In this document: in pieces, positions 49,704 through 57,827 of the stretch
Numbering within the stretch: the first letter of the stretch is position 1
Layout of the letters: each line of letters starts with the position of its first letter
Source of the DNA: Verrucomicrobiota bacterium
GTDB lineage: Bacteria; Verrucomicrobiota; Verrucomicrobiia; Opitutales; Opitutaceae
Direction of reading: 5' to 3'
Assembly (NCBI GenBank): GCA_023416735.1
Contig: JAEZGX010000020.1
Coordinates: 124,001-188,000 of the forward strand
DNA length: 64,000 nucleotides
Notes under the pieces: model-generated
What the model was told of the DNA's origin: nothing
Seen by the model: only the letters and a program-made list of their open reading frames with translations
Databases searched by the model: none
Program-made: the position numbers and the translations under genes

Positions 49704-50261
49704 CTACTCGCGGAATTCGTCGAAAGGCTTTGGCGCAGCGAGGGCGGCTTCGCGGGCGCGGAGGTTTTCTTCGCGTTGTTCGAGCTCGGTTTCTTTTTCC
49801 TGCTGCTCCTGCACCTTGGAGAAAAGGCGGGTTTCGCTTTCTTCGAGAAATTTTTCGCGCTCGCGCAACGCTTGTCGTGTCTCGCGCAGGGATGCTTCCT
49901 GGCGGTCGAGCTCTTCCTTTAATTGATGGAGGGCCTCGGCCTCGCGAAGGGTGACGACGGCGCGATTGCCGGGGTGGTGAGCCTGACGCGAGGCGAGGAG
50001 CGACTCGCGAGCGCGAAGGAGGGCTTCGGCTTCGTCGAGATCGCGGGCGCGTTCGGCGAGGCGCGCTTCGGCTTCGACGAGCGCGCGCTCACGTTCGGCC
50101 AAGCCCTGTTCCATCAGACGAAGGAGGCGATCGGCGTCGGCAGCGGACGGCGCGGATGTATCCGAAGAAACAGGACGCGGACGCCGCGGCAGCTGAAGCG
50201 GCTGCGGCACCGGGAAGCGGGTCGGGAACGGCGGAAACGTGCGCGAGGATTCGGCGGACAT
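49704..50261 (-). CDS. Coiled-coil protein in the ParA operon
   Basis: 185 aa. A Pro/Ser-rich N-terminus (FPPFPTRFPVPQPLQLPRR) precedes one long acidic coiled coil from about residue 42 to 172 with heptad-like Leu/Glu/Arg spacing (AERERALVEAEARLAERARD, LHQLKEELDRQEASLRETRQ, SKVQEQQEKETELEQREENL). The protein ends in PFDEFRE. It is the last of three minus-strand genes, 22 bp after the 282-aa gene. A rod-like coiled-coil protein next to an orphan ParA ATPase could be the positioned cargo or scaffold; this is inference. Confidence 0.7.
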   Translation of the reverse strand: MSAESSRTFPPFPTRFPVPQPLQLPRRPRPVSSDTSAPSAADADRLLRLMEQGLAERERALVEAEARLAERARDLDEAEALLRARESLLASRQAHHPGNRAVVTLREAEALHQLKEELDRQEASLRETRQALREREKFLEESETRLFSKVQEQQEKETELEQREENLRAREAALAAPKPFDEFRE

Positions 50262-50283
50262 GGCGGCGCTCCGCGACGAAAGG

Positions 50284-51132
50284 TCAGCGGAACCAGCGGG
50301 TGAGCGCGGACCAGAACGAGCGTTTCGGCGGCGTGATTTCGCCGAGGTAAGGGCGAAGCAGGCGGGTGATGGTTTCTTCGAACGCCTTGTCGTCGAGCAC
50401 GGCGAGTTGGCGGGAAAGGAATGTGCGGTCAGCGGCGGCTTCGCGGCGCCAGTCGGTGAATTCGGCTTCGAACCACGCGAGCGCGGTGGCGGTGTTTTCG
50501 GCGGGCCGGGCGCTGGCGGCGGCGTGAGCGAGGGCTTCGGCGAGGTGGAGTCCGCTCGAGCCGGTGCGGAAAGGAATGAGGTCGGCGAGCGCGCGTTCGT
50601 CCGTGTGAGCGAGGGCGTTGAGAAGACGTTTCAAGTCGCCGCCCACGATGATGCCCTGGGAAAGGCGCTGGGCGAAGAGCGCGAGCTGGCCGAGGGTTTC
50701 GATTTGTTCGAGCTGGCAGAGATCGCGCGCCGGGACATCGAGAGAGCAGAGCGAGACGGGGAAATTTTCCGGAATGCCGAGACGATCGAGGGCATTGAGA
50801 AAGGGATTGTCGCGCGTGGTGGCGGCTTCGGCCTGGCGGACCATTTCGCCGAAAGGCTGATCGAAGGCGAGCGTCTCACGGAGGATCTGAATGAGAAGAT
50901 CGGCGGCTTGCGGGTGGCCGCGAGCGGAGAGCTCGAGTTGGAGCTCGCCGTAGTTGAAATCGATATACGCGGCGGGCGTTTCACCGGCGCCGGGGATCGG
51001 CCAGGTGAGGCCGTCGAGATTTTGGGCGAGGCTCGTGAGCGACGTGTCGACGAGAATCGAGGACGCGAACGAAGCGCGGAGATAGTCCCATTCGCGAGCG
51101 AGCGTGGGAGAGCTGGAAGAGCTGGTGATCAT
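50284..51132 (-). CDS. Unknown 282-aa helical protein in the ParA operon
   Basis: Starts at the ATG at 51132 (MITSSSSSPTLARE), 11 bp after the ParA stop. Predicted mostly alpha-helical, acidic, without signal peptide or membrane segment. Notable segments are an aromatic/hydrophobic N-terminal part (WDYLRASFASSILVDTSLTS, LTWPIPGAGETPAAYIDFNY), a middle with SLCSLDVPARDLCQLEQIE, and a basic C-terminus ending in FWSALTRWFR, which could be an amphipathic membrane- or DNA-contacting helix. No ParB-like HTH or CTP-binding motif is seen. I do not recognise the family. Confidence 0.65.
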   Translation of the reverse strand: MITSSSSSPTLAREWDYLRASFASSILVDTSLTSLAQNLDGLTWPIPGAGETPAAYIDFNYGELQLELSARGHPQAADLLIQILRETLAFDQPFGEMVRQAEAATTRDNPFLNALDRLGIPENFPVSLCSLDVPARDLCQLEQIETLGQLALFAQRLSQGIIVGGDLKRLLNALAHTDERALADLIPFRTGSSGLHLAEALAHAAASARPAENTATALAWFEAEFTDWRREAAADRTFLSRQLAVLDDKAFEETITRLLRPYLGEITPPKRSFWSALTRWFR

Positions 51133-51143
51133 GATGAATTGGG

Positions 51144-52148
51144 TCAGTTCGCGATAACGGAAGGGCGGGAAAGGATCGGAGCGGTCGCGCGAGAAGGAAC
51201 GGGCGAGCGCGTCAGATCGGGGGTGGAAAGCGGACTCGCTTCCGCGGCGGCGATGGTCTCGGCGTGGCGGATGAGCTCGTCGGCGAGTCGACGGTAATCG
51301 GCGATGACGGTGTCGGAGTCGTTGAGGAGTTGAGAGTCCTGGGCGACGAGATTGACGGGGAGGCCGAGCGTGACCGCGCGGCGGACGACCATGGCGTCGC
51401 GGATTTGGGCGTCGAAGATCCGCGCGGACGAGGCGACGCGACGGGCGGATTTGAACTGATTGAGACGAAGCTGCATGCGCATCCGCGGGACCTCGATGTC
51501 GGAGCCCGTCTTGATGGCGTTCATGACGATGCCCTGAACCTGGGCGGCGGAGCCCATGGATGCCTTGCGGAAGCTGGCGGAGAGCGCGTGGAACTTCTGG
51601 AGCTTTTCGACGAGAAGGGTGAAGCCGATGAGGCTGAGAGCGTCGGGATTGGCGGGAACGTAGATCTCGTTCGACGCGAATACGCCACATTGCGAGGCGC
51701 GGAGGATATTGGGCGGGCAGTCGAAAAGGATGAAATCGTAATCCCTTTCGACGGTCGCGAGCTGTTCCTGAAAGATGAGGTAGGGCGGTCGGCCGGGATC
51801 GCCGCGGTATTCGCTTTCGAGGTCGACCAGATTGAAGGTGGTCGGAACCAGATCGAGGCCCGGGAGAATTTTTTCGCCATCGCGCCCGCGTAGGACGTCG
51901 CGCACGATGAGATCTCGAAGGTGCGTGGTGCCTGGTTGAAAAAGGGAGAAGATGGCGCCGGCGCCCTCGGCATTGATTTGGTTCCAGCGATCGAGTTTCA
52001 GGAGCCAGATGCTCGCGTTGGACTGCGTGTCGAAATCGAAAAGGAGGACACGGTGGCCGCGTTGCGCGAGGCAGGCGGCGGTGTTGACGATGAGGGACGT
52101 TTTGCCGACGCCGCCCTTGTAGTTGAGGAAGGAAATTTTGCGAGGCAT
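51144..52148 (-). CDS. ParA-family ATPase without adjacent parB
   Basis: 334 aa. Deviant Walker A YKGGVGKTSL (residues 10-19, signature lysine in KGG), Walker A' FDFDTQSNAS, Walker B FILFDCPPN, and the NAxK-like MNAIKTG late motif. N-terminal HTH absent, so it resembles chromosomal ParA or MipZ/PpfA-type positioning ATPases rather than plasmid type Ia. The C-terminal extension of about 35 residues is Pro/Ser-rich. No parB, parS-box pair or rep gene is present; gyrB/gidA context of the usual parAB is also absent. First gene of a three-gene operon with a perfect 8-bp inverted repeat 85 bp upstream. Confidence 0.88.
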   Translation of the reverse strand: MPRKISFLNYKGGVGKTSLIVNTAACLAQRGHRVLLFDFDTQSNASIWLLKLDRWNQINAEGAGAIFSLFQPGTTHLRDLIVRDVLRGRDGEKILPGLDLVPTTFNLVDLESEYRGDPGRPPYLIFQEQLATVERDYDFILFDCPPNILRASQCGVFASNEIYVPANPDALSLIGFTLLVEKLQKFHALSASFRKASMGSAAQVQGIVMNAIKTGSDIEVPRMRMQLRLNQFKSARRVASSARIFDAQIRDAMVVRRAVTLGLPVNLVAQDSQLLNDSDTVIADYRRLADELIRHAETIAAAEASPLSTPDLTRSPVPSRATAPILSRPSVIAN

Positions 52149-52232
52149 GCGGATGCTGCCGGTTGATGCGGGACGCGGCGATGAATGCCGCGGAAGGACG
52201 GGAGCGGCGAGGGGGAAACGGGTGGGGTGCGG

Positions 52233-52257
52233 CGTTTTACGGAATGTTGGTAAAACG
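52233..52257. promoter_or_regulatory. Perfect inverted repeat upstream of the ParA operon
   Basis: CGTTTTAC (52233-52240) and GTAAAACG (52250-52257) are exact reverse complements with a 9-bp spacer. It lies in a 210-bp divergent gap between parA-like (minus) and the MFS gene (plus). The centre-to-centre geometry suits a dimeric DNA-binding protein. It may be an operator for either gene, or a centromere-like site for the ParA system. It does not match the standard chromosomal parS palindrome. Confidence 0.5.
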
Positions 52258-52358
52258 GGTGTAAGGAGAGAAAGGCACGTGATCCGTCTTGCGCGCGACA
52301 GGCGGTAGCGGCGCCGGATTTTTGTTGGCGGAGAGGACGGTGTCGCGAGAGTCGGGCG

Positions 52359-53483
52359 ATGGAGCGAATGTCAGCGCGACGCGTTTATTGGACGGCGTTT
52401 GTGGGACTGTTCTTCGATTATTATGACCTGTATCTTTTCGTGTATCTCGAGAAGGTGCTCGCGGCGCATTTCGGGCTGAGCGTTGCGGAGAGCGACGCGC
52501 TCCAGTTCACGGGATTGGCGGGCGTGGGGCTGGGGGCGCTGGGGTTTGGGTATTTGGCGGATCGATACGGACGCGGGCGGATGATGCTGGCGGTTTTCGG
52601 CGTTTATGTGGCGGGGATCGCAGGGATCGCGCTGGCGTGGGATTTTGGGAGCTTGCTGGCGTTTCGGCTGGTGGCGTCGCTGGCGCTCGGGGCGGAGTGG
52701 GGGATCAGTCATACGTTCATGAGCGAGCACGTGGGATCGGAGCGGCGGTATCGCTTTGCCGCGCTGCTGCAGTTTTCGATTTTGGGCGGTCTATTGGCGG
52801 CGATGGCGGCGCGGTATGCGTTGCCGCTGGTGGGCTGGCGCTGGCTGTTTGCGGCGTCGATTGTGCCGGTCGCGCTGTTGTCGGCGATGCGGTGGCGCTG
52901 GCTGGCAAGCGCGGAGAGCCCGGCGGTTGAGACTCAAAGTGTGGAAACCGGAGTGTCGGCGCGGTGGACGGGCGCGTTTGTGCGCTGTCTGGCGCTGGCG
53001 AGTCTGACGATCGCGAGCGGGACGGTGAACGTGTTTTTCGCGAAGGAGCTGCCGCAATCGCCGATCTATACGATTTTATTTTGGGCGAATGTGGCGCCGG
53101 GGATGTTGTTGGGCGCGTGGATTGTGCGCGGGGTGGGCGTGCGCCGGGCGTTGATCGGTTATGCGGTGGCGCTGGTGGCGCTATCCGCGTTTGCGTGGGC
53201 GAGCGCGTGGGAAGGACGGAAGCTGGCGTTTGCGCTGGTGCTGCCGCTGTTGAACGGAATTCCGTTCGGGCTGATGGGCGCGTATTTCAACGAAGTGTTC
53301 GCGCGCTATCGAACAATGCTTTCGGGATCGGCGTATAATCTCGGGCGGATTCTGGCGGGGTTTGCGCCGGTGTTGATCACGGCGCTCGGGCTGCACGAAG
53401 GCGGGAATTATTTTCTGTTTTCGGTGGCGTTGGGTCTTGGCGTGTTGGTGGTCGGATGGGGAATCCGGCCCCAGGCGGCGTGA
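52359..53483 (+). CDS. MFS transporter
   Basis: 374 aa, compact 12-span (possibly 11) major-facilitator protein with the loop-2 signature GFGYLADRYGRGRMM and the acidic motif FFDYYDLYLFVYLEKV in helix 1. It resembles sugar/organic-acid MFS carriers of the SP/ACS-like type (SHTFMSEHVGSERRYRFAAL). Cargo unknown. Starts with ATG at 52359; an ATG four codons in is equally good. It runs divergently from the ParA operon and converges on the Fbp-type permease. Confidence 0.82.
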   Translation: MERMSARRVYWTAFVGLFFDYYDLYLFVYLEKVLAAHFGLSVAESDALQFTGLAGVGLGALGFGYLADRYGRGRMMLAVFGVYVAGIAGIALAWDFGSLLAFRLVASLALGAEWGISHTFMSEHVGSERRYRFAALLQFSILGGLLAAMAARYALPLVGWRWLFAASIVPVALLSAMRWRWLASAESPAVETQSVETGVSARWTGAFVRCLALASLTIASGTVNVFFAKELPQSPIYTILFWANVAPGMLLGAWIVRGVGVRRALIGYAVALVALSAFAWASAWEGRKLAFALVLPLLNGIPFGLMGAYFNEVFARYRTMLSGSAYNLGRILAGFAPVLITALGLHEGGNYFLFSVALGLGVLVVGWGIRPQAA

Positions 53484-53536
53484 GTGCGTGCGGCGGGAGG
53501 CCCTCGCGCGGCAAGTGAGTGAAGCGAGAATAAAAC

Positions 53537-55231
53537 TTAGACGCGGAAGATGGCGCCGAGTTTTTTGCCGAGGAGCAGGCTGAGGCCCACGATGGTGACG
53601 CCGAGAAATGCCATGGCCCAGACACCGAGGGCGCTGGCGATGAACTTGCCGTCGCCGAGAAGCTGGAAGAGCTCCATGATGGCTTTCGTGATCGGATAGA
53701 ACGCTTGCTTTTGAGCGAGGACCAGGGAGTCGCTGACCTCGAGCATGGCGAAGGCGAAGGCGAGGAGCCCGCCGGCGATGAGATTGGCCGAGATGAGCGG
53801 GAGCGTGATTTTGATGACCGACTTGAGCGGCGGGCAGCCGAGGTTTTGGGCGGCTTCCTCGAGCGTTTCGCTGGTTTGTTGGAAGCCGGCGGCGGCGGAG
53901 CGGACAACGTAAGGAAGGCGGCGAACGGAGTAGGCGACGATGAGAAGGATGGTTGGATCGCGAACGGGATTGAGGAAGGAGAAGAAACGACCCTCCTGAG
54001 ACATCGCGAGATAGCCGAAAGCCAGCACGAGGCCGGGGACGGCGAGCGGGAGCATCGCGAGAAAATCGAGCACCTGGCGACCGGGGATCTTGCTGCGGAC
54101 GACGACGTAGGCGATGGCGACGCCGAAAACGAGGTCGAGGATGGTCGAAATGCTGGCGAACTTCAGGCTGTTGGCGATGGAGCTGACGGTGAGGTCGTGA
54201 CCGAGCGCGAGACGGAAGTTTTCGAGCGTGTAGTCGTCGGGAAGAACGGTCGCATACCATTCGCGCGAGAATGCAACGAGGATCACGCCGAGGTGGGGAA
54301 GCACGGCGATGAACGTGACGCCGGCGAAGAACGCGGTGCAGAGGAGCGAGCGACCGCAGGACAAAGCACGCGGACCGCCGGTGCTGGTGGCTTTCGCCAT
54401 CATCGCGTGACCGCTTTGGCCGAAGAGGCCTTTGCCGAGCGCATAGAATGCGACCGAGGCGGCGAGCATCACGGCGACGAGTGCGTAAGGGAAAGGATTC
54501 CCGCCGATGTCGCGGAGTCCGTAGTAGATCTGCACGCTGGCGATCTGCGCGTAGTCGAAAATCAGTGGCGTGCCGAGTTCGGTGAACGACCAGATGAAAA
54601 CGATGGTGCCGCCGGCGAAGAGGCCGGGCTTGATGAGCGGGAGAGTGATTTTGCGAAAACGGCGAAGCCCGGTGCAGCCGAGGTTTTGGGCGGCTTCCTC
54701 CATGGCCGGATCGATGTTGGCGAGGGCGGCGACGGCGTTGAGGTAGATGATGGGGTAGAGGGAGAGGGCTTGCACAACGGCGACGCCCCAGAACTGACTC
54801 GCGGCGAACCAGTCAAAGGCCCACCCGTCGGGGCGAAAGCCCAAGGTGATGAGCAGGGAGTTGAAGGCGCCGTATTGGCCGAAGATTTGTTTGATCCCGA
54901 TCGCGCCAACAAATGGCGGCAGGATCATTGGAACGAGGATGAGCGAGCTGAGGAGGTTTTTGGCGGGAAAAAGAAAGCGATCGCTGACGAAAGCGAGGGG
55001 AAGGGCGATCAGCAGCGCGAGCGTGGTGGTGGCGCAGGCGAGGAGGGTGGAATTACGCAGCGCGGTGAGATAAAGCGGATCGGCGAGGAGGGCGCGCAGA
55101 TAGGCGAAGGTGATGTTGCCGTCAGCGTCGATGAACCCGCCCTTCAAGATTTGCAGGATCGGCCAAAGGAAAAAGGCGGCGAAGAACAACGCGGTGACGA
55201 CGAAGATCGTGCGCGCGAAGGATTGCGACAT
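53537..55231 (-). CDS. Fused double permease of an Fbp/AfuB-type iron(III) ABC importer
   Basis: 564 aa from the ATG at 55231. Two tandem six-span permease units, each with an EAA loop: EEAAQNLGCTGLRRFRKITL (about residues 180-200) and EEAAQNLGCPPLKSVIKITL (about 465-485), as in FbpB/SfuB-type ferric importers. The 27 nt encoding the EEAAQNLGC core are identical in both halves. No ATPase or binding-protein gene is adjacent in the window, so the system is split or uses a shared ATPase. It lies 102 bp downstream of the metal regulator on the same strand, supporting a metal cargo. Iron(III) is the usual substrate but unproven. Confidence 0.82.
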   Translation of the reverse strand: MSQSFARTIFVVTALFFAAFFLWPILQILKGGFIDADGNITFAYLRALLADPLYLTALRNSTLLACATTTLALLIALPLAFVSDRFLFPAKNLLSSLILVPMILPPFVGAIGIKQIFGQYGAFNSLLITLGFRPDGWAFDWFAASQFWGVAVVQALSLYPIIYLNAVAALANIDPAMEEAAQNLGCTGLRRFRKITLPLIKPGLFAGGTIVFIWSFTELGTPLIFDYAQIASVQIYYGLRDIGGNPFPYALVAVMLAASVAFYALGKGLFGQSGHAMMAKATSTGGPRALSCGRSLLCTAFFAGVTFIAVLPHLGVILVAFSREWYATVLPDDYTLENFRLALGHDLTVSSIANSLKFASISTILDLVFGVAIAYVVVRSKIPGRQVLDFLAMLPLAVPGLVLAFGYLAMSQEGRFFSFLNPVRDPTILLIVAYSVRRLPYVVRSAAAGFQQTSETLEEAAQNLGCPPLKSVIKITLPLISANLIAGGLLAFAFAMLEVSDSLVLAQKQAFYPITKAIMELFQLLGDGKFIASALGVWAMAFLGVTIVGLSLLLGKKLGAIFRV

Positions 55232-55333
55232 GCCGGGCGAGGGTGAGGCGCGCGGGCGATGCCGCAAGGCGGAAGGTGGAGGTGCGCCCGGATGCGTGGA
55301 GATGGCGTCGGCAGAACGACGCCCCCGCGGCGG

Positions 55334-55996
55334 TTAGCGGGTGGGCTCGACGAGGATCTTGCCGGCGGCGGCAAGGCTCAGCGGAGAGGATTGGTTGCGA
55401 GATTTTTTCAACGTGATCAGTCCGGCGGCGAGATTGCGATCGGCGACGCGGACGACGGCGCCGGGAAGGAGGCCGTTTTGTTCGGCGAACTGGAGAAACT
55501 CGGTGGATTGGTCGGTGACGCGGACGATGCGAAGCGGCGTGGCGACCAGGCAGGTCGCGAGCGTGGCGTAGACCTGGGAGTTAAGTTTGCCCTGGGCGCT
55601 CGGAATCGGATCCCCGTGAGGGTCGCTGGTCGGGTGACCGAGGAGGGCGTCGAGGCGGTCGAGGACGTCGTCGGAGATCGCGTGTTCGAGTTGTTCGGCC
55701 TCGGTGTGGACGCTGGCCCAGTCCATTTTGAGGACGTTGACGAGAAAAGTTTCGACCAGGCGGTGGCGGCGAATGACACCGAGGGCCATACGGCGGCCGG
55801 AGTCGGTCAGGCGCACTCCGAGTCTCGGCTGGTGTTCGACCAGCTTTTCGGCGGCGAGGGCTTTCACCATGGTGGTGACGGTGCCGGGCACGACCTCGAG
55901 GGAAGTCGCGAGCGCACCCATGGAGACGAGTTCACCCGTTTCCTCGGAAAGCAGGAGGATGTGCTTGAGGTAGTTTTCAACCGTGATCGAAGCCAT
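55334..55996 (-). CDS. DtxR/MntR-family metal-dependent regulator
   Basis: 220 aa from the ATG at 55996 (MASITVENYLKHILLL). Winged HTH (SMGALATSLEVVPGTVTTMV then KALAAEKLVEHQPRLGVRLT), a metal-binding dimerisation domain with the acidic HTEAEQLEHAISDDVLDRLD, HPTSDPHGDPIP, and a C-terminal FeoA-like SH3 domain (LLPGAVVRVADRNLAAGLITL). Three-domain layout as in DtxR/IdeR/MntR. It is divergent from the SitABCD-type operon with a perfect palindrome between, so it probably represses that operon when metal is replete. Confidence 0.9.
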   Translation of the reverse strand: MASITVENYLKHILLLSEETGELVSMGALATSLEVVPGTVTTMVKALAAEKLVEHQPRLGVRLTDSGRRMALGVIRRHRLVETFLVNVLKMDWASVHTEAEQLEHAISDDVLDRLDALLGHPTSDPHGDPIPSAQGKLNSQVYATLATCLVATPLRIVRVTDQSTEFLQFAEQNGLLPGAVVRVADRNLAAGLITLKKSRNQSSPLSLAAAGKILVEPTR

Positions 55997-56042
55997 TAAA
56001 ACGAGAGGTAGCGGTTCCCTGATTTGAAGCAACTAAGGATTT

Positions 56043-56060
56043 ATTTTGACTAATCAAAAT
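56043..56060. promoter_or_regulatory. Perfect palindrome, probable metal-regulator operator
   Basis: ATTTTGA (56043-56049), CTAA, TCAAAAT (56054-56060): exact 7-bp arms with a 4-bp spacer in an AT-rich patch. It lies between the DtxR/MntR-type regulator start (55996) and the porin-like gene (56083). Site geometry (18-20 bp, AT-rich arms) resembles DtxR/MntR-family boxes, though the sequence differs from characterised consensus sites. Placement suggests control of both divergent transcripts, including regulator autoregulation. Confidence 0.7.
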
Positions 56061-56082
56061 GGATTGTTCTCTTCGGGCCCAT

Positions 56083-56907
56083 ATGGATCAGCACGATATT
56101 GGTGCGCGCCGGAAGTGGCGCGCGGTGATGTGGGGAGCGGGCATGTCCCTGGCGGCGCTCGCGGGTGTCCCGGGTCAAGCAGCGGAGCGGTTGCGCGAGA
56201 TGACGACCGACCGGCCGGATGCGACGGAGAGTCCCTTCACGGTGAATCCCGGCCGCGTGCAACTGGAGATGGACCTCGCGAACTTCGGGCGCGACCGGGA
56301 GCACGGGGACGTGGTGGAAGAGTGGGAGGCGGCGTCGTTCAACCTGCGATTTGGAGTGAATGATAATTTCGAGCTCGGGTTTTTCGTGGTGCCGTTTCGC
56401 AGTGTGACGGAGGAGCCGGCGACGGGCCAACGCGTGAGAAGCGAAGGGTGGGGCGATCCGGTGTTGCAGGCGAAGTGGAACTTCTTCGGCAACGACGAAG
56501 GAGACGTTGCGCTCGGTCTTATCGCGGATGTGAAGCTGCCGGTGGGAGATCGGGAGGTGAGCAATCGCGAATGGGAAGGCGCAGTGATGTTGCCGGTGGC
56601 GTTTGAGATCGGCGGCGGGTGGGAAGGCGCGGCGATGACCGGAGTGGAGATTGTTTATAGTGACGCCGGGGAGCATCGCGCGGTGTGGAGCAACACGATC
56701 ACCGCGGGGCGGGCGATTGCGGAAAGGCTCGGGATGTTTGTCGAGCTGACCTCATCGACGGGAGATGGGGCGCATGTCGCGACGGGGAATGTTGGGTTCA
56801 CGTTTCGCGTGCATGAGAACCTGCAATACGACGCGGGTGTTAACCTTGGGCTGACGGACGCCGCGACGGACATGCTGGTCTTTGTGGGCCTGGCGCGGAG
56901 GTGGTGA
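56083..56907 (+). CDS. Outer-membrane transporter-like beta-barrel protein (Phenol_MetA_deg-like)
   Basis: 274 aa from the ATG at 56083. The earlier ATG at 56059 lies inside the operator palindrome and is less likely. Signal peptide: basic RRKWRAVMWGAG then MSLAALAGVPGQAAE. The mature part is beta-rich with alternating aromatic strands, starts TTDRPDATESPFTVNPGRVQ and ends in an aromatic residue (GLARRW), as outer-membrane barrels do. The TTDRPD...SPFTV opening is the transporter/porin family I know as Phenol_MetA_deg-like. First gene of the metal-uptake operon and possibly the outer-membrane entry route for the metal. Confidence 0.72.
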   Translation: MDQHDIGARRKWRAVMWGAGMSLAALAGVPGQAAERLREMTTDRPDATESPFTVNPGRVQLEMDLANFGRDREHGDVVEEWEAASFNLRFGVNDNFELGFFVVPFRSVTEEPATGQRVRSEGWGDPVLQAKWNFFGNDEGDVALGLIADVKLPVGDREVSNREWEGAVMLPVAFEIGGGWEGAAMTGVEIVYSDAGEHRAVWSNTITAGRAIAERLGMFVELTSSTGDGAHVATGNVGFTFRVHENLQYDAGVNLGLTDAATDMLVFVGLARRW

Positions 56908-56911
56908 ATTT

Positions 56912-57808
56912 ATGACTACATGTTGGCATAAAGTAGTGCTCTTGGTTGGTGCGGTCGGACTGGCGATGTGTCCTTCGAGCGCGTGGGCGAAGAAGCGGGT
57001 TGTGACCACGTTCACGATCATCCAGGACATGGCACAGAATGTCGCGGGCGATGCAGCGATCGTGGAATCGATCACGAAACCCGGCGCGGAAATTCACGGC
57101 TACGAGCCGACCCCGCAGGACATCGTGAAGGCGCAGCGGGCGGATCTGGTGTTGTGGAATGGGTTGAACCTCGAACGGTGGTTCGAGCGGTTTTTCCGGA
57201 ACTTGAGGAATGTGCCCAGCGCGGTGCTAAGCGAGGGGGTGGAGCCGATTGGGATCGATGAAGGTCCGTATTCGGGGAAACCGAATCCGCACGCGTGGAT
57301 GTCGCCGGCGAATGCGCGCGTTTATGTGGAAAATATTCGCAAGGCGCTGGTGAGAATCGATCCGGAGAACGAACCGATCTACACGGCGAATGCGAAAGCG
57401 TATGCGGCGAAGTTCGAGGAGCTGGAGCAGACGGTGCGAACGGAACTCGAGAAGATTCCGGCGGAGCAGCGCTGGCTGGTGACGAGCGAAGGGGCGTTTC
57501 CGTATTTGGCGCGGAATTTTGGAATGACGGAATTGTTTCTCTGGGCGGTGAATGCGGATCAGCAAGGCACACCGCAGCAGGTGCAGAAGGTGATCGATGG
57601 TGTGCGTAAAAACCGGATACCGGTGGTGTTCAGCGAGAGCACGGTGAGCGACAAGCCGGCGCGTCAAGTGGCGCGGGAAACCGGCGCGCGTTATGGCGGC
57701 GTGTTGTATGTGGATTCGTTGACCGCGAAGAGCGGGCCGGCGCCGACGTATCTCGATTTGATGGCGTATAACGCCCGGACGATCGTGAAAGGGTTTCGCG
57801 GGGAATGA
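56912..57808 (+). CDS. Mn/Fe-type metal-binding protein of an ABC importer (SitA/MntA-like)
   Basis: 298 aa from the ATG at 56912 with GGAGG at the right distance. Signal peptide (LLVGAVGLAMCPSSAWA). Cluster A-I binding protein: VVTTFTIIQDMAQNVAGD start and ligands H62 (AEIHGYEPTPQD), H127 (NPHAWMSP), E193 (TSEGAFPYLA) and D268 (YVDSLTAKSGPAPTYLD). The H-H-E-D set is that of manganese/iron binders; zinc binders usually replace Glu by His and have a His-rich loop, absent here. The cytoplasmic components follow immediately. Confidence 0.9.
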   Translation: MTTCWHKVVLLVGAVGLAMCPSSAWAKKRVVTTFTIIQDMAQNVAGDAAIVESITKPGAEIHGYEPTPQDIVKAQRADLVLWNGLNLERWFERFFRNLRNVPSAVLSEGVEPIGIDEGPYSGKPNPHAWMSPANARVYVENIRKALVRIDPENEPIYTANAKAYAAKFEELEQTVRTELEKIPAEQRWLVTSEGAFPYLARNFGMTELFLWAVNADQQGTPQQVQKVIDGVRKNRIPVVFSESTVSDKPARQVARETGARYGGVLYVDSLTAKSGPAPTYLDLMAYNARTIVKGFRGE

Positions 57809-57827
57809 CGTGAAACGGTTGTAATCG

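Noticed and set aside
51144..52148. ParA gene as a sign of an integrated plasmid or phage
   Set aside because: No parB, rep, integrase, att-like repeats or change in base composition around it.
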